NCBI GenBank assembly: GCA_034440615.1
Contig: JAOTOM010004626.1
Coordinates: 297,501 to 361,500, forward strand
Direction of reading: 5' to 3'
DNA length: 64,000 bases
Source: Ashinkailepas kermadecensis
Lineage: Eukaryota; Arthropoda; Thecostraca; Neolepadidae
Position numbers and translations under genes: made by a program
The notes under the pieces: generated by a model
What the model was told of the DNA's origin: nothing
Database searches by the model: none
Seen by the model: the letters and a program-made list of their open reading frames with translations, nothing else
Shown here: positions 33,683-45,014 of the stretch, piece by piece
Layout: each line of letters opens with the position of its first letter
Position numbering within the stretch: position 1 is the first letter of the stretch

Positions 33683-34060
33683 ACACCACTGACCACACCG
33701 ACACAAACCACCCTGGCTCCCAACACACAAACCACTCCGGCTCCCAACAAACGGACCACTCCAGGGAGGAGTGACAGGCCCCGCAGTCACTCCGCTGCGG
33801 GAGCAAATTGTCGTTCACCATCAGCGGGCCGCCGATCGAGCCCTGCGTGCCCAGCGCCGGCCAGCACCCACGTGACCCGACCAACTTCCAGCCGGCGGAC
33901 ATCCCCCGCGGCAGTGACCGGTCGCCGTGACCTTGCCAAGGTCACCGGCCGGCCGGACGGCTCTGGCGGGTCCACCGCCGCCGTCCGCACCCAACCAACA
34001 TGTCCGCCGGAATTACAATCCTGGCTCCGACATGCACCGAAAGGTGCCGACAAATATTAA
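33671..34060 (+). CDS. -1-frame extension of I-element ORF1 (copy D)
   Basis: 129 open codons up to TAA at 34058-34060. Thr/Pro/Arg/Ser-rich, then GRRDLAKVTGRPDGSGGST and ELQSWLRHAPKGA, both also recognisable in copy B (there partly out of frame). It overlaps the presumed start of ORF2 (ATGCACCGAAAGGTGCC). Confidence 0.45.
   Translation, partial: TKKLTPLTTPTQTTLAPNTQTTPAPNKRTTPGRSDRPRSHSAAGANCRSPSAGRRSSPACPAPASTHVTRPTSSRRTSPAAVTGRRDLAKVTGRPDGSGGSTAAVRTQPTCPPELQSWLRHAPKGADKY
33674..33680 (+). promoter_or_regulatory. Candidate -1 frameshift site A AAA AAC (copy D)
   Basis: Same heptamer in the same register as in copy B, with the zero-frame stop a few codons later. The flanking sequence has diverged from copy B at several positions while the heptamer has not. 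Confidence 0.5.
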
Positions 34061-34517
34061 TTTTCACAAATGTCCATATTTCTACAATGGAACTGCCGTA
34101 GTTTGATTTCCAGATGGGCAGAAATGAAAGCCTTTTTAGCATCTTAACTCCGATTCTCATCGCACTTCAAGAAACCTGGTTTTTGCCTACCAATACATAT
34201 AATTTCAATCTTTTCAATTATTCGCTGTACCGCCACGACGAGGTCCGTGGACCACACCGCAGTGGCGGTACAGCCCTTTACATTAACAATGATTACACAC
34301 ATACACAAATTACACTTCATTCATCGCTACAAACCGTAGCTTGTACATTACGTTTTCATGGTCGAAATATAGATGTATGCTCACTGTACATTCCACCGTC
34401 TACAGACAACACAAACATTTTGACACAATTAGAAAACCTCATTACAAATTTCAAAAACCAGCCCATCTTACTTGGCGATTTAAACGCTCATAGCCCAGCG
34501 TGGGATAAAAACTCCAA

Positions 34518-37225
34518 TACAATATTGACACCAAATTGACACACGATTATATTTTTGCAATATTTTTCTCGAGTTACTTTTCCGCTTTCTACAAGGCACC
34601 AAACTCTCCGAACTGATCTAAAGCCTCCGTTGCACTTACCTGATCCAAGCAAGTATGATGTGAAGTTAAAAGTTATATGACACGCGCTACACTCCTCACT
34701 GGCTGTATGACTCCGCTCCACACCTCTTCCTCTCCGACGTCGCAAAACACATACATATAGGCAAACGTGGGCACGGCGCACGCAAATTGCGCCGCTGCGC
34801 CGCTGCGCCGGCGGCGCACCTTAAAAACCGGCGGCGCACCGGCGCCGGCGCGAATGAGGTCTGAAAGCTACGATTTGGCCACCAGGGCGGCGCTGTACGC
34901 AAAGGTCACCTGACGAGGAGGCGTCGGCCATCTTTGCTGTGCATTTTGCGTGGGGTTGCCGGGAGTCGGTGTTGGCATGTGGCTTTTATTAGGGTTGCAA
35001 GTCATTTAGACCAAGGATTTCGGAAATATTGTGTTGAAGAAAGGTTGTTCATGGGTTACAGTGTACCAGGAACTCGCCAATTATCGGACTCTGGCCACTA
35101 GCTTGGGTAGAACATACGCGTCTGAGCTGGCAAGTGCTTTGCTATTGACTGCACGTTACGGTGGTAGCTACTAGGCGCAATTATGGATTTGAATAGTGAT
35201 AGGGATTTTATGGGAGTTTCACAACACCTCAACTTTCAAGCTTATTAAGGGAAAGGCATGCATCCACAAAGGGCAGGAAGGAAGAGCTGGTCCAGAGGTA
35301 AGAGATCTCTACCCACCTACTGTTAAAAATGCATGTGCTGGCTTTTGGTGAGATTTGTTGGGTGAGTGTGGGGTGTGGGTGTTGTGTATGCATGGGTGCA
35401 TGTGATATGTGCATCTGTGTGTGTGTTTGTGTGGGTGATTTTCCTTATTCTCTTTTTACTAACGACTCTAATCTGAATCAACAGGACTGAGATAAGGAAA
35501 GGGTAATGTTTTGTTATAATCAGGACCAACTTTTTGGCGTAATTTTTACCCGACAATAGGTACTTAAGGTAAGGTAAGGTAAGCAGCATGTGGGACCCAC
35601 AAGAGATGTGGGCCCCTGGGAGTCAGTGCCCCAAGCAGTGCAGGCTCCCTGAGAGGTGGGTGTGGGCCCCTAATGGGGCCCATATGAACAACTACCTTGG
35701 TAAGGTACCTAGCTCTAGGTGACCAGATACCCACTGCCCAACCTAACCTGCAATGCAATTTTGGTGAAATTAATTTGACTGAACATAACTTATGGGCGGA
35801 ACTCAAATTATTAGTTTCAAATTAAGTAGGCTAACAATCCAATCTTAGCATGTTAGGTATTAGCCATGACAAATTCCTGGCTATGGATTGGGTGGGGGGG
35901 GGGGGTGCAGATTGGAGTCAATTTCTCACCCTTGGTGTGGATTGGTGCATATTTTCACTGTGGGCTGATGTGCCCCAGTGAACCTTGTGCCATACTTTAC
36001 AGTCTGGACAATAGATAGGTACTTACCTTGGTACCTAATGTGCCTAGGTACCTTACCAGTGCTTTCCTAAATGGTTCCCACTACGTCTTTTACAGAAAGG
36101 CAGTCAAACAATAGTTGTTTTTCAAATCAATTTTCTGCCTTCTTACCTTGCAGTCTGCTGGAAACCTGATAGATGGATCACGTTTATGACAGCCGGGAAC
36201 CGCACATACACCCATACTTCTGGCTTGCTTCTCCTAATTTCTAGCGCACTAATGGTAAATATTCCAGCAAACTAGACGTGTCTGAAGTACATTCAACATA
36301 ATTAAATACGCGCAAACAACATACGCTGCTTACAAAATGTACAATAGGCTTTTTAAATATAAAGATTCTGCCCTCCCTAACCCACAAAACATAGCGCTTT
36401 AGGTTCGCCAAAGAAGGCTGGGTGACCATTGACTCTCAGCGCCATCTACATCTTTATCAACTTTCAGACCCCATTCTCAAAAAACCGGCGCAACGGCGCG
36501 CGGCGCAAGTAAAAAATCCGTGCCGCTGTCCGCGCCGCTGCCCAGCGAGCGATAAAAGACGACCTAAGAATCCGACGCGGCAAACACATATGTACCTGAC
36601 TACCTGTTACGTTTAGTTTTATAAGTAATTATACTAACCATATACATTAGTAAAAGTAACTACCTGTAAAGTTCTATATACATTACTAAAACTTTTGGTA
36701 ACCTTTAAAACCTTTAAACCTGTAAAGCCTTATGGTAGCGTTTTGACTTTATAGGGTAATCTTAAAGGTCTCAGACTGAGACAGACTCAGACATTGCATT
36801 TTTTTAAATAGAAACAAATTTAATAAAAAAGTAATTGGGGTGCCATTGTAAAGGCAACACAACACAGACACTTCAGTTTTGTTCATTGCAATCCTTCAGA
36901 CATAAATAGAAGAAATTGCTCCTAATGGCGCCCTAGGGTTGTCAGAGCGTATAGAATTTGTAATCTAGGGTAAATATTTGCGTCGTTTAGAGCAACTGAT
37001 TGCCACTACAGTGCGAGTCTCTAGTCCTTACCCTGACTGCAGTGCTGCACCAGCTCTTGTGGTGATAGGTTATGGTCCGTTCTCGCCGCTTCATCTGTTG
37101 GCAGGCTTTTTTTGCATTTAACTGTGCAAGAAAGTAAAACGATATGTTAACCTTTTTTAACTAAATTATATTTTAAAACAAAATTAAATATATTCATGTT
37201 AACGTTTGTGACTACGGTGTATGAA
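34518..37225. other. No gene recognised
   Basis: Contains GCGCCGCTGC-rich patches near 34780-34855 and 36485-36545, GGTAAGGTAAGG near 35568 and a poly-G run near 35890-35905. Similar GCGCCGC-rich sequence, partly in inverted orientation, is at 41890-42030. Only short frames are seen. Confidence 0.45.
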
Positions 37226-37586
37226 TTGCGATCACTGTTCGTTGAAGCTCGTAGTTAAAAATGGGTTTTCAAGGAAAACCGGTTTCTCTCTCTCTCTCTC
37301 TCTCTCTCGGTTATCTCTCTCTCTCTCTGCCCCAGTCATCTGTTGAACTGCTGCCTTTTGCCACCACCATGCATCGTTCCATCATCGGTTGTGTATATAT
37401 AAATTGTACCCTGGAAGTGTTTTATCGTGGTGTTCACGTTTTGTGCAAATAATTCAAATGTGAACGTGATGTCATTTTTAACCTTACCGAAATAAATGAA
37501 CTGACGACGATCCCGAGATGGGATCGAAACCGGTTTTCCTTGAAAACCCATTTTTAACTACGAGCTTCAACGAACAGTGATCGCAA
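37226..37586. mobile_element. 361-bp MITE-like element with 61-bp perfect inverted repeats
   Basis: Bases 37226-37286 (TTGCGATCACTGTTCGTTGA...) are the exact reverse complement of 37526-37586. The interior has a CT-repeat (37286-37329), the hairpin GATCCCGAGATGGGATC and no coding potential. Target-site duplication is unclear (AA-rich on both sides). It lies about 180 bp from the large inverted-repeat element. Confidence 0.85.
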
Positions 37587-37763
37587 AATTAAATCTCTAC
37601 TATGTTTAAAAATCGATGGGTTATAACGTATAACTAAACTTTATCAAACTTCTTCATAGTTTAATAATTAAAAGAGTGCCAGGAATGACTGCTTTTAGCT
37701 GTTACACCAATCTATTACTTTCGTGTTGTGGAAATATATTTTACCGCTATAAATGCTCGTCTG

Positions 37764-38242
37764 ATATATGAGTAGTTCTTCAGAAACTCGACACCCGGAA
37801 GGCCTGTTTCAACACAGCACCCTGTCGAATTCCCAAGGAAGTTGCTATATGGGGTTGTCTAGGGCCGAGAATACGAATCTGAACTTTTTAGGCCCCTAGG
37901 TCTCACGGTTTTTACGTCACGATGACGTCATATACTGACTTTTTTCTGCTCATTGAAAATTTCAATGCGATATAACTCCGAGGTTTATCATCATTTTTCC
38001 ATTCTGTAAAACGTTTTGTAAAGCAGACGTAGTATGGTATTGCATAATATTTTTTTTAATGAATTTTTACATCCATGTTTTATTATTTTTTACATTATAT
38101 ATTTTATATAATATCATTTTTCGAAAAATGTATAAGTGTCGATTTTCGAAAAACATCCATATTCTGATTCTCCGTGCAATTCTGTATACGAAACAATCAA
38201 CGATAGAGTGGGCGCACTCTTGGGACACCGTCAGAAAAATCG
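37764..38242 (+). repeat. Left long terminal inverted repeat
   Basis: Pairs with 41199-41665. Landmarks: AGAAACTCGACAC, GGGGTTGTCTAGG, GTCACGATGACGTCATAT, GCAGACGTAGTATGGTATT and ATTTTTCGAAAAATGTATAA. Confidence 0.93.
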
Positions 38243-38912
38243 CAAAAAAACATACCACCTGATGTGCCTCCATTTGGAGTAGCGTTGTGAAGAGCTGAGC
38301 GCGAGCGTGGCTGGTGGATCCAGTGAGGGTGGGGATTGGGCGGGGGTATGGGGGAGGAGCATGGGCGTCGCCACCGGGGGGGTCAGGGGGGGTCGGACAC
38401 TTTGAAAATTAGGGGGGTCGACCCCCCAAAAAACAACCGGTCAACGATACAAACACCGGACATCCGACATCGCTCCCCCCCCCCCCTCCCCGGTCACAGC
38501 ATTTTCCTTTAAAACTACCAGACATTAGCACACAACCGGTCAACAATACAATCACCAGACACCGAGCCGACATCGCTCTCCCCCCGGTCGAGAGGTCCTG
38601 GGCCTGGACTGGCCCCCGTAAACCGAGTGGCTAGATCCGTTCCTGGGACGGACCCCCAAATAAAAATCCGTGGCGACGTCCTTGGGGAGGAGACCAGAGT
38701 TTCTGTGGGCTGCGTCAGTCGTGTACAATGAGTGGCATCTTTATGGGAAGAGGGACTGAGGGGGGGGTTCAGGGCACTGTACAGTGTAGAATGGTGTCCC
38801 TTGCGATATAATAGGATGCCCCACGCGACTGAACCGATAGAAATTCCGATTTCCTCTGGATTTTTATATTTAAGACATTCTCCGGCTTCAAAGGAATGCG
38901 TCGACGAAAGGT
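38243..38912. other. Left inner spacer of the inverted-repeat element
   Basis: Poly-G and poly-C tracts, and ACAACCGGTCAAC repeated near 38437 and 38533. CCGACATCGCTC followed by a C-run occurs near 38468 and 38568, and again near 40677 in the other spacer. No gene is seen. Confidence 0.6.
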
Positions 38913-39115
38913 TTATTTTCGATTAACGACAGTTTTCACTAGTTTGAATGTTGAGGTCCACGAAGTCGCATATGCGGCCACCTGAGTCGCGCTTCTGGGC
39001 CGAAAACAGTGGAAGCTCCTCGTGCCCTTCACAAGTTTTGCTGAAGCGAAACGCTGTGACAGCATTGTCGCTGTCTTCTCGATGTCCGCCTGGGAGACGT
39101 AGATGAATTCGATCC
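38913..39115 (-). pseudogene. Transposase-like gene, exon 2
   Basis: After a 351-nt intron (GTACTG...CCCACAG) the minus strand encodes IEFIYVSQADIEKTATMLS, RFASAKLVKGTRSFHCFRP and ends VVNRK with TAA at 38913-38915. The phase joins correctly to exon 1 (TCA G + GG ATC). The GTR-FH-F-P motif fits the expected C-terminal end of the same family. Confidence 0.65.
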
Positions 39116-39466
39116 CTGTGGGACGAAATTTTAATCAGCTCCCTTGCAAGTATTTGTCATCCCGATCGCACAATCTTCGATCTTTTCAGCATTTCACATA
39201 TGCAATATTTTTACGAGTATCTAGAAAACGGGTAAGAAATGCGCTACTTTCACTCGCCCTTTTGACGGGTGTCATAGTGAACGGACTATTTATTTGTTTA
39301 TAAAGACCAGTTGTTGATCCTGGGTAACCAGTGAAGGCTTAGGTATATTGAGCTGATGTGCCCTGAGTACCCAAAATCCCGCGAAAATTAGAATCTGACA
39401 GAAAATTGCGAAAAATGGCGCTAGGTGGTGCTAATAAAAAATGATTTTTGCAATTAGGAACAGTAC

Positions 39467-40255
39467 CTGATATGTATGTCGAGCAGAAGTTAAACATAGC
39501 TTCCGGGGTCAATATCTGGTCTCCGTCTGGCCGCTGAATGCTTGCCCTTGCGTCAGGCGTTTCACGGTCTCACCTACGCCGTCGCACGGACCATTTCCAT
39601 GGCAGGTGGCAAAATAATGCCACTCGCAGTCAACGTTGAAGTCCTGCTTGTGCAGGCACATGTTCCTTATATTATGTTTATTCTTGTATTGTGCTGCACA
39701 GCCGTCTGTAAAGTAATGCACCTTTCTGACATTTTCATTCTCGGATTTCATCCGTTCCAGAACCTTTGTTTGGAACGCGTAAACTGAGGCTGTATTGTGG
39801 TGCAGATCGTCACTTATGACGCAATAGCTTTTGGTTTGCAGTGACCCGTCTGGGACTCGCGTTGTAACGACGAATGGATGGACAGTGGCCTGTGCGTTCT
39901 CTGTGCGATCGTCAGTGGCTTGTTGTCTGTCGGGAGAGACATCACTTGCTGGTCGTGAGGGTGACGACGATGACGATGTTTCGGCTTCAGCGGTATCCTG
40001 TGTCGAGCTCTGGGACCGACTATGCTGAGCACCTGATGTGCTGGGCTGTGAGGGATCTGCAATTTGCTGATCTTTCCACGGCACTTGCTTCCTGCATGTG
40101 GTGCAAAGGCTTGCCCCTGGATGCAACACACCTGTAATACTGGGATGTTTGTCGATGTATTCCTGGGTTAGTGGTCTCAAACCTGACCTCTTATGCTTTG
40201 GGTGTGAATTGAAAGGATTCGCACAAAATGTTGCCACTAACACCCTGTGTGCCAT
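39467..40255 (-). pseudogene. Transposase-like gene, exon 1 (one frameshift)
   Basis: The minus-strand ATG at 40255 opens a frame with an N-terminal C/H-rich segment (FCANPFNSHPKH...LCTTCRKQV), a Ser/Thr/Gln-rich linker, then HPFVVTTRV, YCVISDDLHHN, YFTDGCAAQYKNKHN and WHYFATCHGNGPCDGVGETV. The frame nominally stops at 39509, but after KRL (near 39555) a 1-bp shift lets it continue through ASIQRP and DQILTPEAMFNFC to a GT donor at 39466. The WH.FAT.HG..CDG.G block is a hallmark of a widespread, multi-copy, uncharacterised protein family in invertebrate genomes. As I recall it, members are much longer, so the middle seems deleted here. The aspartates in SDD, TDG and CDG could be a DDE/D-type triad (inference). 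Confidence 0.7.
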
Positions 40256-41198
40256 TCTTCATTCGCTTGCGAAGCCTCACCAATGTTACACACAGCACCG
40301 AAGGCTACTGACGACTAACTAGCATGTCAGACCCCAACAACTACGCCGCTACATCTCATCGTGCGAATCGCGTCTCCGTTGTCAAGACGCTCGTGTTTCC
40401 ATGACGCTCGTATTACGTGCTATGCGGCCTCGCCTAGACCCGCGTTTTTACGACAGTGATCGAATTGTACGTGCAGTACGGTCATTTCGCATCTCTCACG
40501 GACAGTGACATAGCCAGGGGGTAAGCCAGGGGCATGCCCCCCCTGAGCCCCCTGAGGGAAGCAGCTTATACTAGATCTGTAGCGATTTTGCGAGAGTATG
40601 GGCAAGCCAGGCACGGCTTCCCAACCCCCCCCCCCCCCCGCCCCGCTCAGCAACACATCCGCCACACGGGCGCGCTCACCGACATCGCTCCCCCCCACCC
40701 CCAGTCAGCAACACTTCCGCCGCCAAGGAAGGTTTGGTGCCGTTTTGGAGCTGACCTTGGGCCCTTTTGGTGAGATGCCCCCCTGACAGAGTTCCTGGCT
40801 ACGTGCCTGCTCACAGACCGCTGCGTATATGGTCTACATTCAGAAGAATTAGTGGCAGGTTACGTAAAACCGGATGTATATTTTAGAAATTTCATGAAAT
40901 GCAGCGAGTTTTGAATTGTTCTGTGCTGCTATGTCATTCTATGCCATTCTGGACTGCAGTCGCAACTTGATTATTCTTGGACAACCGGAAATTCTCACCG
41001 TATAAACACTACGGCGCATTGCCCCCCCCTCCCCACTAAATACATACGCTGCTGATTGGAGATGACCGACGCAGCCCACCGCAAACCTGAACCCTACCCC
41101 CACCCTGGATGGCATCCAGCAGCGAGGTTCTCGCCCATAGTTGCATTGTGCATAGCGCTGCTGCAACAGCCAGGACAGAGGCCTGTGCTATGTTATAA
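40256..41198. other. Right inner spacer of the inverted-repeat element
   Basis: Presumed 5' flank of the minus-strand gene. It has C-rich tracts (40626-40640 and near 40690) and no additional exon I could support. Confidence 0.5.
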
Positions 41199-41665
41199 CG
41201 ATTTTTCTGACGGTGTTCCAGGGGTGCGCCCATTCTATCTTTGATTGTCTCTAATACAGAATTGCACGGAGAATCAGAATATGGATGTTTTTCGAAAATC
41301 GACACTTATACATTTTTCGAAAAATGATATTATATAAAATATATAATGTAAAAAATAATAAAACATGGATGTATAAATTCACAAAAAAAAAAATTATGGA
41401 ATACCATACTACGTCTGCTTTACAAAACATTTTACAGAATGGAAAAATAATGATAAACCTCGGAGTTATATCGCATTGAAATTTGCAATGAGCAGAAAAA
41501 AGTCAGCATATGACGTCATCGTGACGCAATAACCGTTAGACCTAGGGACCTAAAAACCTCAGATTCGTGTTCTCGGGCCTAGACAACCCCATACACAAAC
41601 TTGCATGGGAATCCGAGGTGGTGCTGTGTTATCGAGGTGTCGAGTTTCCAAAGAATGACCCATAT
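41199..41665 (-). repeat. Right long terminal inverted repeat
   Basis: Reverse complement of the left arm with scattered substitutions and small indels. The central part (about 41268-41370) is almost identical to the left arm. Confidence 0.93.
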
Positions 41666-42544
41666 GTAGAAGTCACTAGTCAGTACTCGGTGTGCAGTGT
41701 ACTACCTACTTATCTAGTCTTAGACTGTTAGCTAGTATTTTCAATGTTAGCTAGTCAAAGTCAATGTTAGCAAGTAAGTTGTATTTTCAATAAAAATGAC
41801 TTCTTTATAGCCTAAAACTGTTCTTTTGGGGGCTAAATAGGTAGAAACTTTGGCACCGCACATAGTTTTTGTATAGGCATACTTAATTAATAGCGGCGCG
41901 CGGCGCAGCGGCGCGGGGCGCAACTGCAGGGGCCAAAAATAGCGGCGCAGCGGCGCGGGCGCAGGTGGGCATCGCCGCCGGCGCAGGGGCGCGGGCGCAA
42001 GTACCAAAATTCAGCGGCGCGCCCACCTTTGCATATAGGTTATCTCACACTAGGTAGACAGGAACCGATCCAATTTAGCCAAAACGGATGGATGTCCTTT
42101 TAAATTTCGCTTGGTTTTTTACCTACGGGTTTTCCAAGCAGCTTGGTTTTTCCCTTTATAGGGGTTTCCAAGCTTTAACTTAACATACACCGACACATAC
42201 AAGGTCGGGCCTGAATCACACGACTCGCTCTGGGTGACAGGCCTCTGCTTCGCTTCGCTTCAGGTCTCAGGTGGGCAGTGGAGCCTCTCCGTAGGCTGTG
42301 AAGCTGTCCACCCTCCAAATGTCCTTCCATTGTTATGATTGTATGTATGTATGTATATCTGAACATGTACCTGTTTACCATGTATGTATCGTCCCTCTAC
42401 GCCATGTTTCTTGTTTGACCGCGTCTCTCCTCTCTTGCCTAATTGATATAACCGGATGTCACATAAGCCGGATTAACGTAATTCCTTCTTCAACGTAACA
42501 ATCTCTAGCAGATGGCACTTTGCCTCAGCTACAAATTTACGGGG
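41666..42544. other. No gene recognised
   Basis: GCGGCGC-rich block at 41890-42030, short TATG repeat near 42342-42356. Only short frames. Confidence 0.45.
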
Positions 42545-45014
42545 GAAAAAATTCTTACAAAATGCACAACACGCTTTTAATATCGATTAACACAATTAGA
42601 TTCTGACAACACTGAAACATACAATGCTCCTTTTCAAATTTCGGAACTAGAAAATGCATTATCCTCCGCCGGTAACACTTCTGTAGGGCCAGACAATTTA
42701 CATTATTATTTTTTTAGACATTTATCCGACGACACGAAACATTGCATCTTGCGGACATTTAATTAATTATGGTCAGGTCATATTTTCCCCGAATCCTGGA
42801 ACAAGGCCCTCATCATTCCTGTACCAAAACCCGGCACATATCACAGCGACCCAAACAATTTTCGACCCATCGCTCTCACCAGTTGTCTAGGAAAACTATT
42901 AGAACGTATACTTATAAAAAGACTTACCTGGTACCTAGAAACAAATTCTCTTTTATCTCCAATTCAATGCGGTTTTCGTCATGGACACAGCACAATAGAT
43001 CATCTCATTCGATTAGAAACCGACATCCGCCTTGGTTATAAACAAAACATGAACACAACACCGCAGTATTTTAGACATTAGCACAGGGAAGCTGTTTAAC
43101 ACCAGTTTTATTTAATATCATCATTAACGATATTTTCACCGACATGCCACCTCAGATATCATACTCTCTTTTTGCAGATGACAGCGCAATTTGGTGCACA
43201 GATAAAAAATGGGAAAAATTGCTTATTTAGACTCCGAAATCCACTTGACCGGGTACACCAATGGTCCATCAAATACGGTTTCACATTTTCGGTTCCAAAA
43301 TCTGCTACAATGATATTTAGCAAATCGTCTCCGTGCCCAAATCCAGAAACACCACTTCACCTCGGAAACACTGACATACCTTTTGTAAATTCGTTTAAAT
43401 TTCTTGGTATTATTTTCGATCGTAGGCTTTCCATGCATCAACACATCAAGCACATCAAGACCAAATGTTTTCACCGACTCAATTTATTTCGCTGCATTAC
43501 GTCTTCATCATTCGGATCAGATCGTCACACGCTTTTATAACTGTGCAAATCCTTGGTTCTTCCAATTATAGAATATGGTTCGGTAGTTTACGCAGGTGGC
43601 AGTACATACGCCTTGAAAATGCTGGACACCTTGCAAAATAAATTTATCCGCATAGCACTCGGTGCAATGACCACATCTCCCATCACTTCTTTACAAACCG
43701 AATCAGGAATTCCACCATTAGCTCTCCGAAGAATCGAACAAACACTTAGGCATGCCGCAAAAATTCAATTTAGAGAACACCACCCTACACACACATCTTT
43801 ACAACTTCTCCCAAATCTACACCACGACTATTTAGGTCCTGCCGAAAAACGAACCGGCCTTACCATAGCTTCACGCATCAAAACACTTTCTACACAACTC
43901 CAATACAATATTCCACATATTACTGCTCTTCCTCCACCAACTACATCACCGTGGCAGATGACCGAACGGAATATTTTGTATCTCACCACCACTCCAAAAT
44001 CACAACTTTGTCCAGAATACGTCAAACCAAAATTCCACCAGTTTCGTTCCCGTTATCGCCATATTCCTTTTGTTTTCACCGACGGATCTAAAAACGCAAA
44101 TTACACAGGAAATGCCATTGTTTCCGGTACATACACAAAACAACATCGCTCGCCAAACGGGACCTCCATTTTCATCGACGAATTGCACGCCATTCTCACT
44201 GCCCTTCGCTATGTCCGCAACCGTTCAATTTGTCACCCCATGCGCCATGTCGTCATTTGTCCCGACTCAAAATCTGTTCTTCAATCTCTTTCTTCACTTT
44301 CCTTTTCGCACCATTGCCATATTTCCATTTATGACACACTTGAAACACTTCATCTGATGGGGATGAAGGTCCGTTTCCTGTGGGTGCCCATTCACTGTGG
44401 TATCCCAGGAAACGAGGAAGCAGATCACTTCGCAAAACAATCATTACAATTACCACACATCACAGAAATGCAACCACATTTTGACGCCATCAAATCAACA
44501 ATACGACAGAACATTCGACATCTTTGGAACCAACAATGGACTGAAACCACAAACCACACACAATTACGTCTCATGAAACCTGTCATCGAAAACTGGACCA
44601 CATCATATAAAAACAGACAAGAAGAAAAGGTTCTATCGTGGCTCCGCATAGGTCACACTTTTCTCACCCATCGATATATTTACACTGCTTCACCTCGACC
44701 TTCATGCCCATCATGCAACAATCATCTTACCGATTCACATATTCTCCTACACTGTCAACATTACCATGAACATCGAAAAGCACTTGCCGACTACTGCCGT
44801 GCACACATCCCCTTTTCTTTGCCCACACTATTAGGGAGATACACACCCTTTTCTCATCAATCTCCTTTTCATTTTTCTCCAAAAAACAAATTACTTCAGG
44901 GCTTGTAAATTGACTTTCAGAAAATAATATTTTTGTTCTCTCTCTTTCTATTCACGGCACGAATTGGCCTGAGCAGGCCGAAGTGCCTATCATAACAAAA
45001 TCAAAATCAAGCAA
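42545..45014 (+). mobile_element. I-clade non-LTR retrotransposon, copy C (5'-truncated, internal deletion)
   Basis: Aligns with copy B from about B position 30640 onward and continues to a 3' tail AAAATCAAAATCAAG (45000-45014). It lacks about 200 bp of RT between GACATTAG (about 43081) and CAGGGAAG, and a TAA interrupts near 43539. It keeps the most complete RT thumb and RNase H of the four copies. Confidence 0.9.
43553..44908 (+). pseudogene. I-element ORF2 C-terminal half (RT thumb, RNase H, Cys/His motif), copy C
   Basis: 451 open codons without a start of their own. RNase H residues are visible in FTDGSKNA, DELHAI (usually AELHAI), CPDSKSV and NEEADHFAK. A terminal CPSCNNHLTDSHILLHC motif follows, as in I-clade ORF2 proteins. 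The N-terminal RT part is lost to the frameshifts and deletion upstream. Confidence 0.88.

Larger units (their letters stand above)
32510..34517 (+). mobile_element. I-clade non-LTR retrotransposon, copy D (both ends truncated)
   Basis: Starts at codon 2 of ORF1 (GKKRKKD), fused in frame to the RNase H of copy B, and ends inside the endonuclease just after NAHSPAWDK. ORF1 (32510-33682) is broken by TAG near 32608 and by frameshifts, and its first CCHC knuckle is disrupted by TAG (TTGCTAGCG near 33330). The endonuclease frame is open at 34114-34539. Confidence 0.88.
37764..41665 (-). mobile_element. 3.9-kb element with long inverted repeats and a transposase-like gene
   Basis: Left arm 37764-38242 and right arm 41199-41665 are inverted copies of each other, about 470 bp and roughly 85-90 percent identical by eye. 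Between them lies a two-exon minus-strand gene (40255 to 38913). I could not identify a target-site duplication, and the outermost base of the arms is uncertain by a few bases. Long inverted termini plus a single internal gene indicate a DNA transposon; I cannot assign it to a named superfamily from sequence alone. Confidence 0.8.

Noticed and set aside
34518..42544. Copies D and C as two halves of one I element split by a nested insertion
   Set aside because: About 800 bp of ORF2 is missing between the end of D and the start of C, so a simple insertion does not explain them; deletion would also be required.
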